This document shows, one piece after another, positions 39,297-49,312 of a stretch of DNA of 64,000 nt. Location of the stretch: assembly GCF_000739455.1 (NCBI RefSeq), contig NZ_CP009211.1, positions 496,001-560,000 on the forward strand. Direction: 5' to 3'. The notes beneath the pieces are model-generated. The model searched no databases, was not told where the DNA came from, and saw nothing but the letters and a program-made list of their open reading frames with translations. Each line of letters begins with the position of its first letter. Within the stretch, counting starts at the first letter, position 1. Made by a program: the position numbers and the translations under genes. This stretch comes from Corynebacterium imitans (lineage in GTDB: Bacteria; Actinomycetota; Actinomycetes; Mycobacteriales; Mycobacteriaceae).

Positions 39297-39361
39297 CGAT
39301 CTGCTGTGTTCGACATGCGAACCGCGCGCTCCTGGCACAAAAGCGAAAGGACCTACCTCCA

Positions 39362-42300
39362 GTGGACACGCTTCCTCTCAATGACCTGCCCGCATTCAAG
39401 AAGATTCTGGTTGCGAACCGCGGTGAGATCGCCGTCCGCGCGTTCCGCGCCGCGTTTGAGACCGGGGCGAAGACAGTCGCCGTCTACCCCCGGGAGGACC
39501 GCAACTCCTTCCACCGCCCGTTCGCGGACGAGGCGGTGCAGATTGGTACCGAGGGCCAGCCCGTCAAGGCGTACCTGGATATCGACGAGATTATCCGCGC
39601 CGCGAAGCAGACCGGCGCCGACGCCGTCTACCCGGGCTACGGCTTCCTTTCCGAGCGCGCTGACCTCGCCCGCGCCTGTGCCGCCAACGGCATCAAGTTC
39701 ATCGGTCCGTCTGCCGAGACCCTGGACCTGACCGGCGACAAGGCCGCCGCCGTCCACGCCGCCGAGCGCGCCGGCCTGCCCACGCTGAAGGACTCCGAGC
39801 CCTCCGCCGACCCGAAGCAACTGGCCGAGTATGCGAAGGAATTCCAGTTCCCCGTCTTTGTCAAGGCTGTCGCCGGTGGCGGCGGGCGTGGCATGCGCTT
39901 CATTGAGAAGCCGGAGGACGTCGAGGCCCTCGCCGCTGAGGCATCCCGCGAGGCGGAGGCCGCTTTCGGCGACCCGAACGTCTACATCGAGCGTGCTGTG
40001 ATCAACCCGCAGCACATCGAGGTGCAGGTCATGGCCGACTCCTACGGCAACGTGATCCACCTCTACGAGCGTGATTGCTCCCTGCAGCGCCGCCACCAGA
40101 AGGTCGTCGAGATCGCGCCCGCTCAGCACATCACCGAGGAGCAGCGCCAGCGCATCTGTGCTGATGCCGTGGCGTTTTGTAAGGAGATCAACTACGAGGG
40201 CGCTGGCACCGTCGAGTTCCTCGTGGACGAAGAAGGCAACCACGTCTTCATCGAGATGAACCCGCGCGTGCAGGTTGAGCACACCGTGACCGAGGAGGTC
40301 ACCGGCGTGGACATCGTGAAGAACCAGATGTACATCGCCGCGGGCGCGAAGCTCGCGGACATCCACCTGGAGCAGGACCTCATCGAGGTCAACGGTGCGG
40401 CCCTGCAGTGCCGCATCACCACCGAGGACCCGAACAACGGCTTCCGCCCAGACTCCGGCACCGTGACCGGTTACCGTTCCCCGGGCGGCGCGGGTGTGCG
40501 CCTCGACGGTTCTGTGGCCGTGGGCACCGAAATCACCCCCAACTTCGACTCGCTGCTGGTCAAGATGACCTGCCGCGGCCGCAACTTCCAAGTGGCCGTG
40601 GACCGCGCCCTGCGCGCGCTCAACGAGTTCACCGTCAACGGTGTCTCCACCAACATCGGTTTCCTGCGCGCGCTGCTGTCGCAGCAGGACTTCCAGAAGG
40701 AGCGCATCAACACCGGCTACATCGCCGCGCACCCCTTCCTGCTGGAGGCCCCGCCGGCTGCCGACGACGCTGGCCGCATCCTGGATTACCTGGCTAACGT
40801 CACGGTGAACCGCCCGAACGGCCCGCGCCCGACGGAGATCCGCCCGTCGAAGAAGCTGCCCACCACCGACTACGGCGAGACCCCGCGCGGCTCTCGCGAC
40901 GAGCTGCTCGAGCTCGGCCCGACAAAGTGGGCGGAGAAGCTGCGCAACCAGACCGCGCTGGGTGTGACCGAGACGACCTTCCGCGACGCGCACCAGTCGC
41001 TGCTGGCCACCCGCATCCGCACGAACACGCTCGTCGCAGCGGCGAAGCATGTCGGCCACCTCACCCCGGAGCTGACCTCCGTGGAGGCCTGGGGCGGCGC
41101 GACCTACGACGTGGGCATGCGCTTTTTGCACGAGTCGCCGTGGATGCGCCTTGATGAGCTGCGCGAGGCGATGCCGAACGTGAACATCCAGATGCTGCTG
41201 CGCGGCCGCAACACGGTCGGCTACACCCCGTACCCGGACTCGGTCACCCGCGCGTTCGTGCAGGAGGCGGCGAACTCCGGCATCGATATCTTCCGCATCT
41301 TCGACGCGCTCAACGACGTCTCCCAGATGCGCCCGGCCATCGACGCCGTGCTGGAGACCAACACCACCGTCGCCGAGGTTGCCATGGCCTACTCCGGCAA
41401 CCTGCTCGACCCGGCCGAGGACCTCTACACGCTGGACTACTACCTGAAGCTGGCGGAGCAGATTGTCGACGCCGGCGCGCACGTCCTTGCCATCAAGGAC
41501 ATGGCCGGCCTCATGCGCCCGGGCGCGGCGGCGAAGCTCGTCACCGCGCTGCGCGAGCGCTTCGACCTGCCGGTCCACGTGCACACCCACGACACCGCGG
41601 GCGGCCAGCTGGCCACCTACCTCGCCGCCGCCAACGCCGGCGCTGATGTAGTTGACGTGGCATCCGCCCCGCTCGCCGGTACGACCTCGCAGCCGTCGAT
41701 GTCCGCCCTTGTCGCGGCGTTTGCCAACACGGAGCGCGACACCGGCATTTCGCTGCAGGCTGTCTCCGACATGGAGCCTTACTGGGAGGCCGTGCGCCAG
41801 GTCTACGCGCCGTTCGAGTCCGGTATTCCCGGCCCGACCGGTCGCGTGTACAAGCACGAGATCCCGGGCGGCCAGCTTTCCAACCTGCGCACGCAGGCCA
41901 ACGCCCTGGGCCTGGGCGACCGTTTCGAGCTGATCGAGGACTACTACGCCGCAGTCAACGAGATCCTCGGCCGCCCCACCAAGGTCACCCCGTCGTCGAA
42001 GGTTGTCGGCGACCTGGCGCTGCACCTCGTGGGCGCGGGCGTGGACCCGAAGGACTTCGCGGAAAACCCGCGCAAGTACGACATCCCCGAGTCCGTCATC
42101 GGCTTCCTGCAGGGTGAGCTGGGCACGCCTCCGGGCGGCTGGCCGCTGCTTCGCGACGCGGCACTCGCCGACCGCAGCCCCGTCGATCACACCGTCGAGG
42201 TCCCGGCCGAGCTCGAGGGTGACCTCGCTTCCGAGGACCACACCACCCGCCGCGCGGCGCTGGACAAGCTGCTGTTCCCGAAGCAGTACGCGGAGTTCCT

Positions 42301-42784
42301 CGAACACCGCCGCACCTACGGTGTGACCGACCAGCTCTCCGACAAGACCTTTTTCTACGGCCTTGTCGAGGGCGAGGAGACCATGATTTGGTACGGCGAG
42401 ATCGACGAACAGCGCCCGCCGCTGTCCGTGCGCCTCGACGCCGTCGGCGAGCCGGACGAGAAGGGCATGCGCCAGGTCATCCTCACCGTCAACGGCCAGA
42501 TCCGTCCGATGCTGGTGCGTGACGAGAGCGCCGAGTCCACGGTCGCGGAGGCTGAGAAGGCCGACACCTCGAACCCGGGCCATGTGGCCGCACCGTTCGC
42601 GGGCGTGGTCAACCTCACCGTGAAGGTGGGCGACGAGGTCAAGGCCGGCGACCAGGTCGCCACGATCGAGGCGATGAAGATGGAGGCCGGCATTTCCGCC
42701 ACCAAGGACGGCACGATCGAGCGCCTCGCGTTTAGCCAGCCGACCAAGGTGGAGGGCGGCGACCTGGTGGTGGTCATCTCCTAG
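39362..42784 (+). CDS. pyc: Pyruvate carboxylase
   Basis: 1140 residues, biotin enzyme carboxylating pyruvate to oxaloacetate. Domain order: biotin carboxylase (1-~450; [11 protein letters not shown], glycine loop [27 protein letters not shown]), carboxyltransferase (~540-~820; TFRDAHQSLLATR, YDVGMRFL, DTAGG), tetramerisation region, and C-terminal BCCP with the biotinylated Lys in EAMKMEAG near residue 1106. A GTG start follows AAAGGACC. With ppc in the same window, both anaplerotic carboxylases are present. Confidence 0.97.
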   Translation: MDTLPLNDLPAFKKILVANRGEIAVRAFRAAFETGAKTVAVYPREDRNSFHRPFADEAVQIGTEGQPVKAYLDIDEIIRAAKQTGADAVYPGYGFLSERADLARACAANGIKFIGPSAETLDLTGDKAAAVHAAERAGLPTLKDSEPSADPKQLAEYAKEFQFPVFVKAVAGGGGRGMRFIEKPEDVEALAAEASREAEAAFGDPNVYIERAVINPQHIEVQVMADSYGNVIHLYERDCSLQRRHQKVVEIAPAQHITEEQRQRICADAVAFCKEINYEGAGTVEFLVDEEGNHVFIEMNPRVQVEHTVTEEVTGVDIVKNQMYIAAGAKLADIHLEQDLIEVNGAALQCRITTEDPNNGFRPDSGTVTGYRSPGGAGVRLDGSVAVGTEITPNFDSLLVKMTCRGRNFQVAVDRALRALNEFTVNGVSTNIGFLRALLSQQDFQKERINTGYIAAHPFLLEAPPAADDAGRILDYLANVTVNRPNGPRPTEIRPSKKLPTTDYGETPRGSRDELLELGPTKWAEKLRNQTALGVTETTFRDAHQSLLATRIRTNTLVAAAKHVGHLTPELTSVEAWGGATYDVGMRFLHESPWMRLDELREAMPNVNIQMLLRGRNTVGYTPYPDSVTRAFVQEAANSGIDIFRIFDALNDVSQMRPAIDAVLETNTTVAEVAMAYSGNLLDPAEDLYTLDYYLKLAEQIVDAGAHVLAIKDMAGLMRPGAAAKLVTALRERFDLPVHVHTHDTAGGQLATYLAAANAGADVVDVASAPLAGTTSQPSMSALVAAFANTERDTGISLQAVSDMEPYWEAVRQVYAPFESGIPGPTGRVYKHEIPGGQLSNLRTQANALGLGDRFELIEDYYAAVNEILGRPTKVTPSSKVVGDLALHLVGAGVDPKDFAENPRKYDIPESVIGFLQGELGTPPGGWPLLRDAALADRSPVDHTVEVPAELEGDLASEDHTTRRAALDKLLFPKQYAEFLEHRRTYGVTDQLSDKTFFYGLVEGEETMIWYGEIDEQRPPLSVRLDAVGEPDEKGMRQVILTVNGQIRPMLVRDESAESTVAEAEKADTSNPGHVAAPFAGVVNLTVKVGDEVKAGDQVATIEAMKMEAGISATKDGTIERLAFSQPTKVEGGDLVVVIS

Positions 42785-42826
42785 CGGTTATTTTGCCCAC
42801 CCGGGTGCTCGGGTAGACTCGGTGGG

Positions 42827-43642
42827 GTGAAAAAACTCGTTGTGGCCTGCGGTGTGGCGGCGCTTGCGCTGTCTCACACTGCAGCGACCGCGGCGGAGCC
42901 GACGGTGGTGGACCAGGGCGACGGGATCGTCGTTAATGGCTCTGCGTGCACCGTCGGCTTTAACCTTGGCGCATCCAGCTACACCGCAGCGCACTGCGGG
43001 GAAAGTGGCGACCGGGTGCGCCTTTTGCTTGCCGACGGCACGCTCACCCCGCCCACCGGCACCCTCACCACCTCCGCCACGAGTGAGGGCACGACGAACG
43101 ACTGGGCGCGCATCGACTGGGACGCGGGCGTCGAGGTCGGGCCCAACGAGTACAGCGGCGACGGGGCAGTGGCGCTGGATGCGGTCCGCCCTGGCGAGCC
43201 GGTGTGCACCTACGGCCGAGCGACGCGGGCCACCACCTGCGGGGTCTTCCACGCGCGGGTGGGCAACTCTTTCCTCGTCGACATCGCGCCAGGCGAGCCC
43301 GGCGACTCCGGCGGACCGGTGTGGGCCCCGGGCCGCGGGTTTATGGGCGTGCACTCCGCCACGGTTTCCGGGCGCAACAACCTCAACGGCGAGACCAAGA
43401 CCTTGCTGCTGGGTGCCACGACCGCCGACGGCGATGACATCGCAGACGCGCTAGCGGACGCGTTCGTCGACTACTTCGGCAGCCCGGCGCTTGCGGGCGC
43501 GCCGAAGCCCCCGCCGACGGCGGCGGGTGGGGCCATCCCCGAGGACAGCGCGCCGCAGGAGACTGGTGGGGAGTCCTGGTACATGGCGGCGCTCATCGGT
43601 GTGGTCGCGCTGTTGACCGCGGTGATTAACCTGATCCTCTAG
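42827..43642 (+). CDS. Secreted, membrane-anchored trypsin-like (S1) protease, copy 1
   Basis: 271 residues: signal peptide (1-22), then a chymotrypsin-fold domain with TAAHC (His), NDWARIDWD (Asp) and PGDSGGPVW (Ser). A Pro-rich linker and a C-terminal hydrophobic helix (MAALIGVVALLTAVINLIL) anchor it outside the membrane. TAGACT (42814-42819) lies 7 nt before the GTG, so it is likely leaderless. It overlaps the convergent HNH gene by 17 bp. A paralogue is at 45308-46201. Confidence 0.85.
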   Translation: MKKLVVACGVAALALSHTAATAAEPTVVDQGDGIVVNGSACTVGFNLGASSYTAAHCGESGDRVRLLLADGTLTPPTGTLTTSATSEGTTNDWARIDWDAGVEVGPNEYSGDGAVALDAVRPGEPVCTYGRATRATTCGVFHARVGNSFLVDIAPGEPGDSGGPVWAPGRGFMGVHSATVSGRNNLNGETKTLLLGATTADGDDIADALADAFVDYFGSPALAGAPKPPPTAAGGAIPEDSAPQETGGESWYMAALIGVVALLTAVINLIL

Positions 43643-44738
43643 GCGGTGCGCCTTGGGCGGGTCCGCCGATGATGGTTTCGGCATCAATGTAGTCGCGGCC
43701 GGTGAATCTGGGTGTGCCGTATTTTGGGCCGATCCAGGCGATCCGGCCGTCGATGCGCGCCATCCTGCCCCGGTCTGGTTGCCCGTTAACCGCGTTGTGG
43801 TGCGGGCACAGCCAGCACATATTCGACGGGTGCGTCTCTCCACCTTGGGCGTAGTCGGTCAGGTGGTGGGCCTGGCACTTGGAAATCGGGGTGGTGCAGT
43901 CCGGCCAGCAGCAGGTTGGCGAGTCCGCCTCCAGTGCGAGGCGCTGCACCGGTGAGGCAAGGCGTGCCCGGTGGGTGTTAATGGGACCTAAGTGTGGTGC
44001 GGCCAGCGTGATGTAGCCATCCGGCAGGATATGTCGGCGCAGCACCTGGCTGGTGGTCATCTTCACACCGGTGTTGGTCACCACCACAGGTTCCTGGTCG
44101 GGTTTATCGTCGGTGCCGGAAAGGACGTGGTCGATGTCCTTGTCGGTGATAATCGCGTGTATTGCCACGGGGGCTTGGACGATGTGGCGGTTGTTGACCA
44201 GCCAGTCGATCGGATCAATCGGTTTTCCATCCTCGCCGGGGGTTTCAAACGTGGTGACCAGGTCCTGTAAGTCGTTGGTGGGCCCGGTGAGCCGAATGAT
44301 GAATTTGTCGTGTTGTTCGCTGCGTTGGATGCGTACCCCGTCTTGTGGTGGGCGCGGCGGCAGGAAGGTTTTGCGCAGCCGGGCGGCCTTTTTGCTGATG
44401 GTGGTGGTATCACCCTCGGTGGCGCACAGCTGCGCGGTGTATTCCCAGCGTTTGGTGGGGTTGGTGATGCGCCTGGCGGTGCGTTCGATGAGTTCTAGGG
44501 TTTCGATGCAGTGGCGGTTGGTTTCTGCCGCGCTTCGTGCTTCGAGTTGGTAGCGCGAGTGGCTGGTGGGCCGAAAGAAGCGGCGGGCAAGGCGCACGAG
44601 TGTGTCGGCGTAGTCGTCTGCCGCGCCCATCCCAATGAGCGTATCCGCATCAAGGCCTGCCTCGTAGACAAGCCGGAGTGTGGCGATTCCCCCTGCTTTA
44701 AAGGCCAAAAAGGCCCGTAATTGTTGTTGATCCCCCAT
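43626..44738 (-). CDS. DUF222 HNH-endonuclease-domain protein (13E12-repeat type)
   Basis: 370 residues: an N-terminal DUF222-type helical region and a C-terminal HNH nuclease (CCWPDCTTPISKCQAHHL ... NMCWLCPHHN). These proteins are multi-copy in actinobacteria and often linked to mobile DNA; the substrate is not known. The motif appears intact. The ATG at 44738 fits a TAGGTT-type -10 about 8 nt upstream. It sits between the two S1-protease paralogues. Confidence 0.82.
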   Translation of the reverse strand: MGDQQQLRAFLAFKAGGIATLRLVYEAGLDADTLIGMGAADDYADTLVRLARRFFRPTSHSRYQLEARSAAETNRHCIETLELIERTARRITNPTKRWEYTAQLCATEGDTTTISKKAARLRKTFLPPRPPQDGVRIQRSEQHDKFIIRLTGPTNDLQDLVTTFETPGEDGKPIDPIDWLVNNRHIVQAPVAIHAIITDKDIDHVLSGTDDKPDQEPVVVTNTGVKMTTSQVLRRHILPDGYITLAAPHLGPINTHRARLASPVQRLALEADSPTCCWPDCTTPISKCQAHHLTDYAQGGETHPSNMCWLCPHHNAVNGQPDRGRMARIDGRIAWIGPKYGTPRFTGRDYIDAETIIGGPAQGAPPRGSG

Positions 44739-44776
44739 AGGCCCACAACCTAATGCAGCCCCGGGCACCCCGCAAC

Positions 44777-45265
44777 TTAGAGATTGAGCGCCATGACGTT
44801 GGCTTTGCCCTTGACGTCGTCGAAGCCGAACTGCTCGTAGCGGTGGCGGGCCCGCGGGTTGTCCGGGTCGACCCACAGGGCGAGGCGCTCGGCACCCTGC
44901 TCCTGGCCCAGAAGTACGGCCTGCTCCAGCAGGAGCGCGCCGAGCCGGTGCCCGGCGTAGCGGCCCTCCACGGCGATGGCGAGCTCCGGGATGTCCGGGC
45001 CGAGGTTCGCGTGCCCCTCATCCGGCGAAGCCCAGTAGCGGAACCAGATGCCGCCGGCCGGGGTGTGGAATTCGTCGCTGACGATGATGCCGCCGTCAGA
45101 ATCCGGGTCCCAGCCGTAGATGTACTCGTGCACGCCGGCGACGATGCCCTCGCGTTCCTGCGGGTGCATCGGGGCCGTCTCGTCACCGAAGACCTCGGTG
45201 AGGAAATTGAGACGTTGGAGGTAGGTGCGGTCGGCTTCTTTGGCTCTGCGGAAGTGGAATTCCAT
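44777..45265 (-). CDS. GNAT-family N-acetyltransferase
   Basis: 162 residues. GNAT fold with the acetyl-CoA loop near ELAIAVEGRYAGHRLGALLLEQA and the C-terminal NPRARHRYEQFGF typical of the family. Substrate unknown. The ATG at 45265 is 7 nt from TATTGT on the minus strand; the longer in-frame start would run into the divergent protease promoter and is rejected. Confidence 0.82.
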   Translation of the reverse strand: MEFHFRRAKEADRTYLQRLNFLTEVFGDETAPMHPQEREGIVAGVHEYIYGWDPDSDGGIIVSDEFHTPAGGIWFRYWASPDEGHANLGPDIPELAIAVEGRYAGHRLGALLLEQAVLLGQEQGAERLALWVDPDNPRARHRYEQFGFDDVKGKANVMALNL

Positions 45266-45307
45266 GCGCCCCACAATAGCAAGGCGATAGGTTGTACTAT
45301 TTGGCCC

Positions 45308-46201
45308 ATGCATACCGTTGCCCGTCGCGCCGCCGTCTTCGCCGCAGCTGCCGCACTTGCCGCCCCGCCGGTTGCGGGAGCGGCAGAAGTGGTGCAGCAG
45401 GGCTCGCAGATCGTTGTGGCGGACGCCTCAAGTTGCGCGATCGCCTACAACGACCGCGCGGAGAACATCAGCTACACCGCAGCACACTGCGGGCTCACCG
45501 GTGAGCGGGTGCGCCTCAAGCGCGCGGACGGGTCAACCACCGGCGAGGTGGGCACGTTTTACCCCTCATCAAAGTGGGGCAAAGGTACCGGCAACGACTG
45601 GGCCGCGATCCGCTGGGATCCAGGCGTGCGGGTGGGGGTGAATGGTCGGAGTGGGGACGCGGTGGCGTCGCTAAGCGAGATGGCGAAAGGCGAGCAAGTC
45701 TGCACCTTTGGGGTGGCCTCGCGGCAGGTGCAGTGCGGGACGTTCGCCGGCAGCATCGACAACAATCTCTACTTCGACGGGGTCAGCGGGCAGCACGGCG
45801 ACTCCGGCGGGCCAGTGTGGTCGCCGCGGCGCGGGTTCCTCGGGGTCTACTCGGGAATCAGCGTTATTCGTACGACGAGCGGCAGCGAGCACCAGCTCTC
45901 GCGCGCGTCCGTACCGAACAACGGCGACGAGGTGACCGAAGGCGAGGAGATCCGGCTGATCGCCGACTACTTCCGCGCCCCACAGGTCAACGACCACCGC
46001 GCGGAGCTGCCGGACGACGCGCTGTCCGGCGCGGCGGCGGGGTCCGCACGCCGCATCGAGGCCAGCAGCAATATGGATGAGGGTACGCTGCCGGTCATCG
46101 CGATTATCATCGTCGGCGTGCTCGCCGCCTCGGCACCGGTGATCGGCCAGATTTTGCAGACCGTGGCGCAGTGGCGCATCGACGGCCTGCTGCCGCGCTA
46201 G
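45308..46201 (+). CDS. Secreted, membrane-anchored trypsin-like (S1) protease, copy 2
   Basis: 297 residues. Signal peptide (1-25), catalytic TAAHC, NDWAAIRWD and HGDSGGPVW, then an acidic linker and a C-terminal hydrophobic segment (VIAIIIVGVLAASAPVIGQIL). Paralogous to 42827-43642 over the protease domain. TACTAT (45295-45300) lies 7 nt before the ATG, indicating a leaderless mRNA. Its stop is 1 nt from the stop of the convergent accBC. Confidence 0.84.
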   Translation: MHTVARRAAVFAAAAALAAPPVAGAAEVVQQGSQIVVADASSCAIAYNDRAENISYTAAHCGLTGERVRLKRADGSTTGEVGTFYPSSKWGKGTGNDWAAIRWDPGVRVGVNGRSGDAVASLSEMAKGEQVCTFGVASRQVQCGTFAGSIDNNLYFDGVSGQHGDSGGPVWSPRRGFLGVYSGISVIRTTSGSEHQLSRASVPNNGDEVTEGEEIRLIADYFRAPQVNDHRAELPDDALSGAAAGSARRIEASSNMDEGTLPVIAIIIVGVLAASAPVIGQILQTVAQWRIDGLLPR

Positions 46202-46202
46202 G

Positions 46203-47999
46203 CTAGTTCAGCTCCATCAGCACGGCGGCCTTGTTCACTTGGGCGCCTTCCTCGGCGGCCAGGCCGGTGACGGTGCCGGCTTTGTGCGCCTTGACGGGGT
46301 TTTCCATCTTCATGGCCTCGAGCACCACGAGGACGTCGCCCTCTTCGACGGTGTCGCCCTCGGAAACGTTGCACTTGATCACGGTGCCCTGCATCGGCGC
46401 AGCGACGGCATCGCCCGAGACGGCAGCCTTCGAACCGCTGGAGCGGCGCTTCTTCGGGCGCTTGCGCTGCGCCCCGCCGAGCAGCAGGGAGGAGGGCAGA
46501 GCCACCTCGATGCGGCGGCCGTTGATTTCCACGGCGAAGGTGCGGGAGTTGTCGGTGTCCGTCTCGGTCTCGGTATCCGCGTCGGCGGCGGGCAGCTCGT
46601 TGACCCACTCCTCCTCGATCCAGCGGGTGTAGACGCCGAAGGAGTCGCCGTCGCCGACAAACGCCGGGTCGTCGACGATCGCGCGGTGGAAGGGGATGAC
46701 GGTGGGCAGACCCTTGACCACGTACTCGTCGAGCGCGCGGCGGGCGCGCTGCAGCGCCTCCTCGCGGGTCTCGCCGTGGACGATCAGCTTGGCCAGCATG
46801 GAGTCGAACTGGCCGCCGATGACCGAGCCGGCGCGCACGCCGGAGTCGACGCGCACGCCCGGGCCGGCCGGCTCGGCGTACTCGGCGACGGTGCCCGGCG
46901 CCGGCATGAAGTTCGCCGCGGCGTCCTCGCCGTTGATGCGGAACTCGATGGCGTGGCCGTGCGGGGCGGGGTCGGCGTCAAAGCGGAGCTCCTCGCCGCG
47001 GGCGATGCGGAACTGTTCGCGCACCAGGTCCACGCCGGTGGTGGCCTCGGTGACGGGGTGCTCGACCTGCAGGCGCGTGTTGACCTCCAAAAACGAGATG
47101 AGCCCGTCGGAGCCGACGAGGTACTCCACGGTGCCGGCACCGTAGTAACCGGCCTCCTTGCAGATCGCCTTCGCCGAGGAGTGGATGCGCTCGCGCTGCT
47201 CGTCGGTCAAAAACGGGGCCGGGGCCTCCTCGACCAGCTTCTGGAAGCGGCGCTGCAGGGAGCAGTCGCGCGTACCCATCACGACGACGTTGCCGTGCTG
47301 GTCAGCGAGTACCTGGGCCTCCACGTGGCGGGCCTTGTCCAGGTAGCGCTCGACGAAGCACTCGCCACGGCCAAACGCGGCGGTGGCCTCGCGGGTGGCG
47401 GACTCGAACAGCTCCGGGATCTCCTCGCGGGTGTAGGCGACCTTCATGCCGCGCCCGCCGCCGCCGAAGGCTGCCTTGATGGCCACCGGCAGGCCGTGCT
47501 CGTCGGCAAACGCGAGGACCTCCTCGGCATCCGCAACCGGGTCCTTGGTGCCCGGCGCCATCGGGGCGTCGGCAGCCTCGGCGATGTGGCGGGCGGTGAC
47601 CTTGTCGCCGAGTGCCGCGATGGCTGAAGGCGAGGGGCCGATCCAGGTCAGGCCCGCGTCGATGACGCGCTGGGCGAACTCGGCGTTTTCGGACAAGAAA
47701 CCATAGCCGGGGTGGATGGCGTCGGCGCCGGACTTCGCCGCGGCGTCGAGAAGCTTGTCCATGTCCAGGTAAGACTCCGCCGCGGTCGCACCGCCGAGGG
47801 CGAAGGCCTCGTCGGCGAGGGCGACGAAGGGGGCATCCTTGTCCGGCTCCGCGTACACGGCGACAGAGGCAATACCTGCGTCTTTCGCCGCGCGGATGAC
47901 GCGGACGGCAATCTCGCCGCGGTTGGCTACCAGCACCTTCGTCAGCGAGTGGCTGAGGTTCTGGGTGGCTGCGGTAGAAGCGTCGTTTGAAGTAGGCAC
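46203..47999 (-). CDS. accBC: Acyl-CoA carboxylase alpha subunit (biotin carboxylase + BCCP)
   Basis: 598 residues. Fused subunit: biotin carboxylase ([53 protein letters not shown]) and C-terminal biotin-carboxyl-carrier domain with the biotin Lys in EAMKMENP near residue 566. It serves acetyl- and propionyl-CoA carboxylases with AccD partners and AccE for fatty and mycolic acid precursors. GTG 47999 is preferred to the longer in-frame start at 48023 for family length. Confidence 0.94.
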   Translation of the reverse strand: MPTSNDASTAATQNLSHSLTKVLVANRGEIAVRVIRAAKDAGIASVAVYAEPDKDAPFVALADEAFALGGATAAESYLDMDKLLDAAAKSGADAIHPGYGFLSENAEFAQRVIDAGLTWIGPSPSAIAALGDKVTARHIAEAADAPMAPGTKDPVADAEEVLAFADEHGLPVAIKAAFGGGGRGMKVAYTREEIPELFESATREATAAFGRGECFVERYLDKARHVEAQVLADQHGNVVVMGTRDCSLQRRFQKLVEEAPAPFLTDEQRERIHSSAKAICKEAGYYGAGTVEYLVGSDGLISFLEVNTRLQVEHPVTEATTGVDLVREQFRIARGEELRFDADPAPHGHAIEFRINGEDAAANFMPAPGTVAEYAEPAGPGVRVDSGVRAGSVIGGQFDSMLAKLIVHGETREEALQRARRALDEYVVKGLPTVIPFHRAIVDDPAFVGDGDSFGVYTRWIEEEWVNELPAADADTETETDTDNSRTFAVEINGRRIEVALPSSLLLGGAQRKRPKKRRSSGSKAAVSGDAVAAPMQGTVIKCNVSEGDTVEEGDVLVVLEAMKMENPVKAHKAGTVTGLAAEEGAQVNKAAVLMELN

Positions 48000-48040
48000 G
48001 AAAACATCCCGTCTTTCTTGCAAGCGATTAGTGATGCCAA

Positions 48041-48046
48041 ACTATA
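48041..48046 (-). promoter_or_regulatory. -10 element of accBC
   Basis: TATAGT on the minus strand, about 42 nt before the GTG start, giving a leader of roughly 35 nt. The -35 is poor. Confidence 0.55.
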
Positions 48047-48115
48047 TCGGTTCTCGACGCCCCATGTTACAACTCGCCGGTAGGTCCCAGCGATTTCCTG
48101 CAACCAGGGCGCATG

Positions 48116-48140
48116 AAAAAACGCCGCGGAGGCGGGCGGC
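48116..48140 (-). terminator. Rho-independent terminator of sseA
   Basis: On the minus strand GCCGC-N8-GCGGC followed by G and TTTTTT, 22 nt past the sseA stop. Confidence 0.7.
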
Positions 48141-48162
48141 CAACGCGACGTCGAGAAGCAAA

Positions 48163-49044
48163 CTAGGCCCCCGAGCCCTGCTCAACGGGCACGCGCACCA
48201 TGTTGCCCCACTCGGCCCACGAGCCGTCGTAGAGCGAAATATTGGTGAAGCCGAGGATGTGGTTGAGCACGTACCACGTGTGCGCGGAGCTCTCGCCCAG
48301 CTGGCAATACACAACCGTTTCGGCATCCCGGTCGAAGTCCTCGTAGATCGCCGCGATGTCCGGCAGGTCCTTAAACAGCGCGTTGGGGAACAGGGAGCGG
48401 CCCCAGGTCACGTTCACCGCGCCCGGGATGTGGCCGTGGCGCAGCGTGGAGGGCGACTTGCCGGGCGCGCGGTCGGAGGCGTTGCCGTCGGTGCCGTCGA
48501 ACTGGCCGGGGTGGCGGGCGTCGATAAGCTGGGCGGGAGTGTGCTGCAACAGATCGGTAGCGAAGGTGCGGTACGGCTTGTCCTGCCGCTGAACCACCGG
48601 GTACTCGGTGGCGGGGTACTCCGGCACGGCAAACGAGGTGTCGCGCTCCTCGCCCATCCACGCATCCCGGCCGCCGTCGAGCAGGCGCACATCCGGGTGG
48701 CCGAACAGCTCGAAGATCCAGGCAGTGTAGGCGGCCCACCAGTTAGACTTGTCGCCGTAGACCACGACCGTGTCGTCGCGGGAGATGCCGCGGTCGCTCA
48801 TGAGCTTGGCAAAGGCCTCGCCGTCGATGAAGTCGCGGGTGACGGGGTCATTCAGATCGCGGTGCCAGTCGATGCGCACGGCGCCCGGGATGTGCCCGAT
48901 GTCGTAGAGGTAGGCGTCCTCGTCGCTTTCCACCACGCGCAGCCCCGGCTTGCCCAGGCGCGCGGACAGCCACGCTGCGGAGACGAACTTCTCCGGGTGC
49001 GCGAAGTCTTTAAACTTCGGGTGATCATCGAGCTCAATGGCCAT
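48163..49044 (-). CDS. sseA: Thiosulfate/3-mercaptopyruvate sulfurtransferase (rhodanese)
   Basis: 293 residues, two tandem rhodanese domains. The C-terminal active loop is VVYCQLGESSAHTW, with the catalytic Cys; the N-terminal domain carries VVVYGDKSN without a Cys. It transfers sulfane sulfur to thiophilic acceptors. The ATG has GAAGGGGAG upstream. The position directly after accBC (upstream on the minus strand) is conserved in corynebacteria. Confidence 0.9.
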   Translation of the reverse strand: MAIELDDHPKFKDFAHPEKFVSAAWLSARLGKPGLRVVESDEDAYLYDIGHIPGAVRIDWHRDLNDPVTRDFIDGEAFAKLMSDRGISRDDTVVVYGDKSNWWAAYTAWIFELFGHPDVRLLDGGRDAWMGEERDTSFAVPEYPATEYPVVQRQDKPYRTFATDLLQHTPAQLIDARHPGQFDGTDGNASDRAPGKSPSTLRHGHIPGAVNVTWGRSLFPNALFKDLPDIAAIYEDFDRDAETVVYCQLGESSAHTWYVLNHILGFTNISLYDGSWAEWGNMVRVPVEQGSGA

Positions 49045-49312
49045 GGTTGCTCCCCTTCATCTGCATGCTTATCGACGCTCCCACGCCGGTTTTCTCCGCC
49101 CCAACCCTACAGAATGTACGCCCCCGGCGAGGCAAAATCGCCGCGCGGGGGTGCCTTGCGCACGGCTCAGCGCAGGGGGAGGGCGGCGGGTGTGAACTTG
49201 CCCACTTGGGGCGCGCTCGTGGAGAGAAAACGTGGCACTGGTCTTAAAATTTAATGGGTAAGAGCTGATTGGCGCCGGAACATAGCCGGGCCAAGAGAGA
49301 AAGGGCCACCCC
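49045..49312. promoter_or_regulatory. Divergent intergenic region between sseA and the Cj0069-family gene
   Basis: 268 bp without a gene. It holds one copy of the dispersed 11-mer GCTTATCGACG (49067-49077), a possible -10 for sseA (TAGGGT or TACATT, minus strand about 49106-49118), and a TTAAAATT box (about 49243-49250) likely serving the plus-strand gene. Nothing else recognised. Confidence 0.4.

Noticed and set aside
39353..42583. 1076-codon open frame opposite pyc
   Set aside because: Shadow of pyc caused by strong GC3 bias; low-complexity Val/Arg/Gly/Leu composition.
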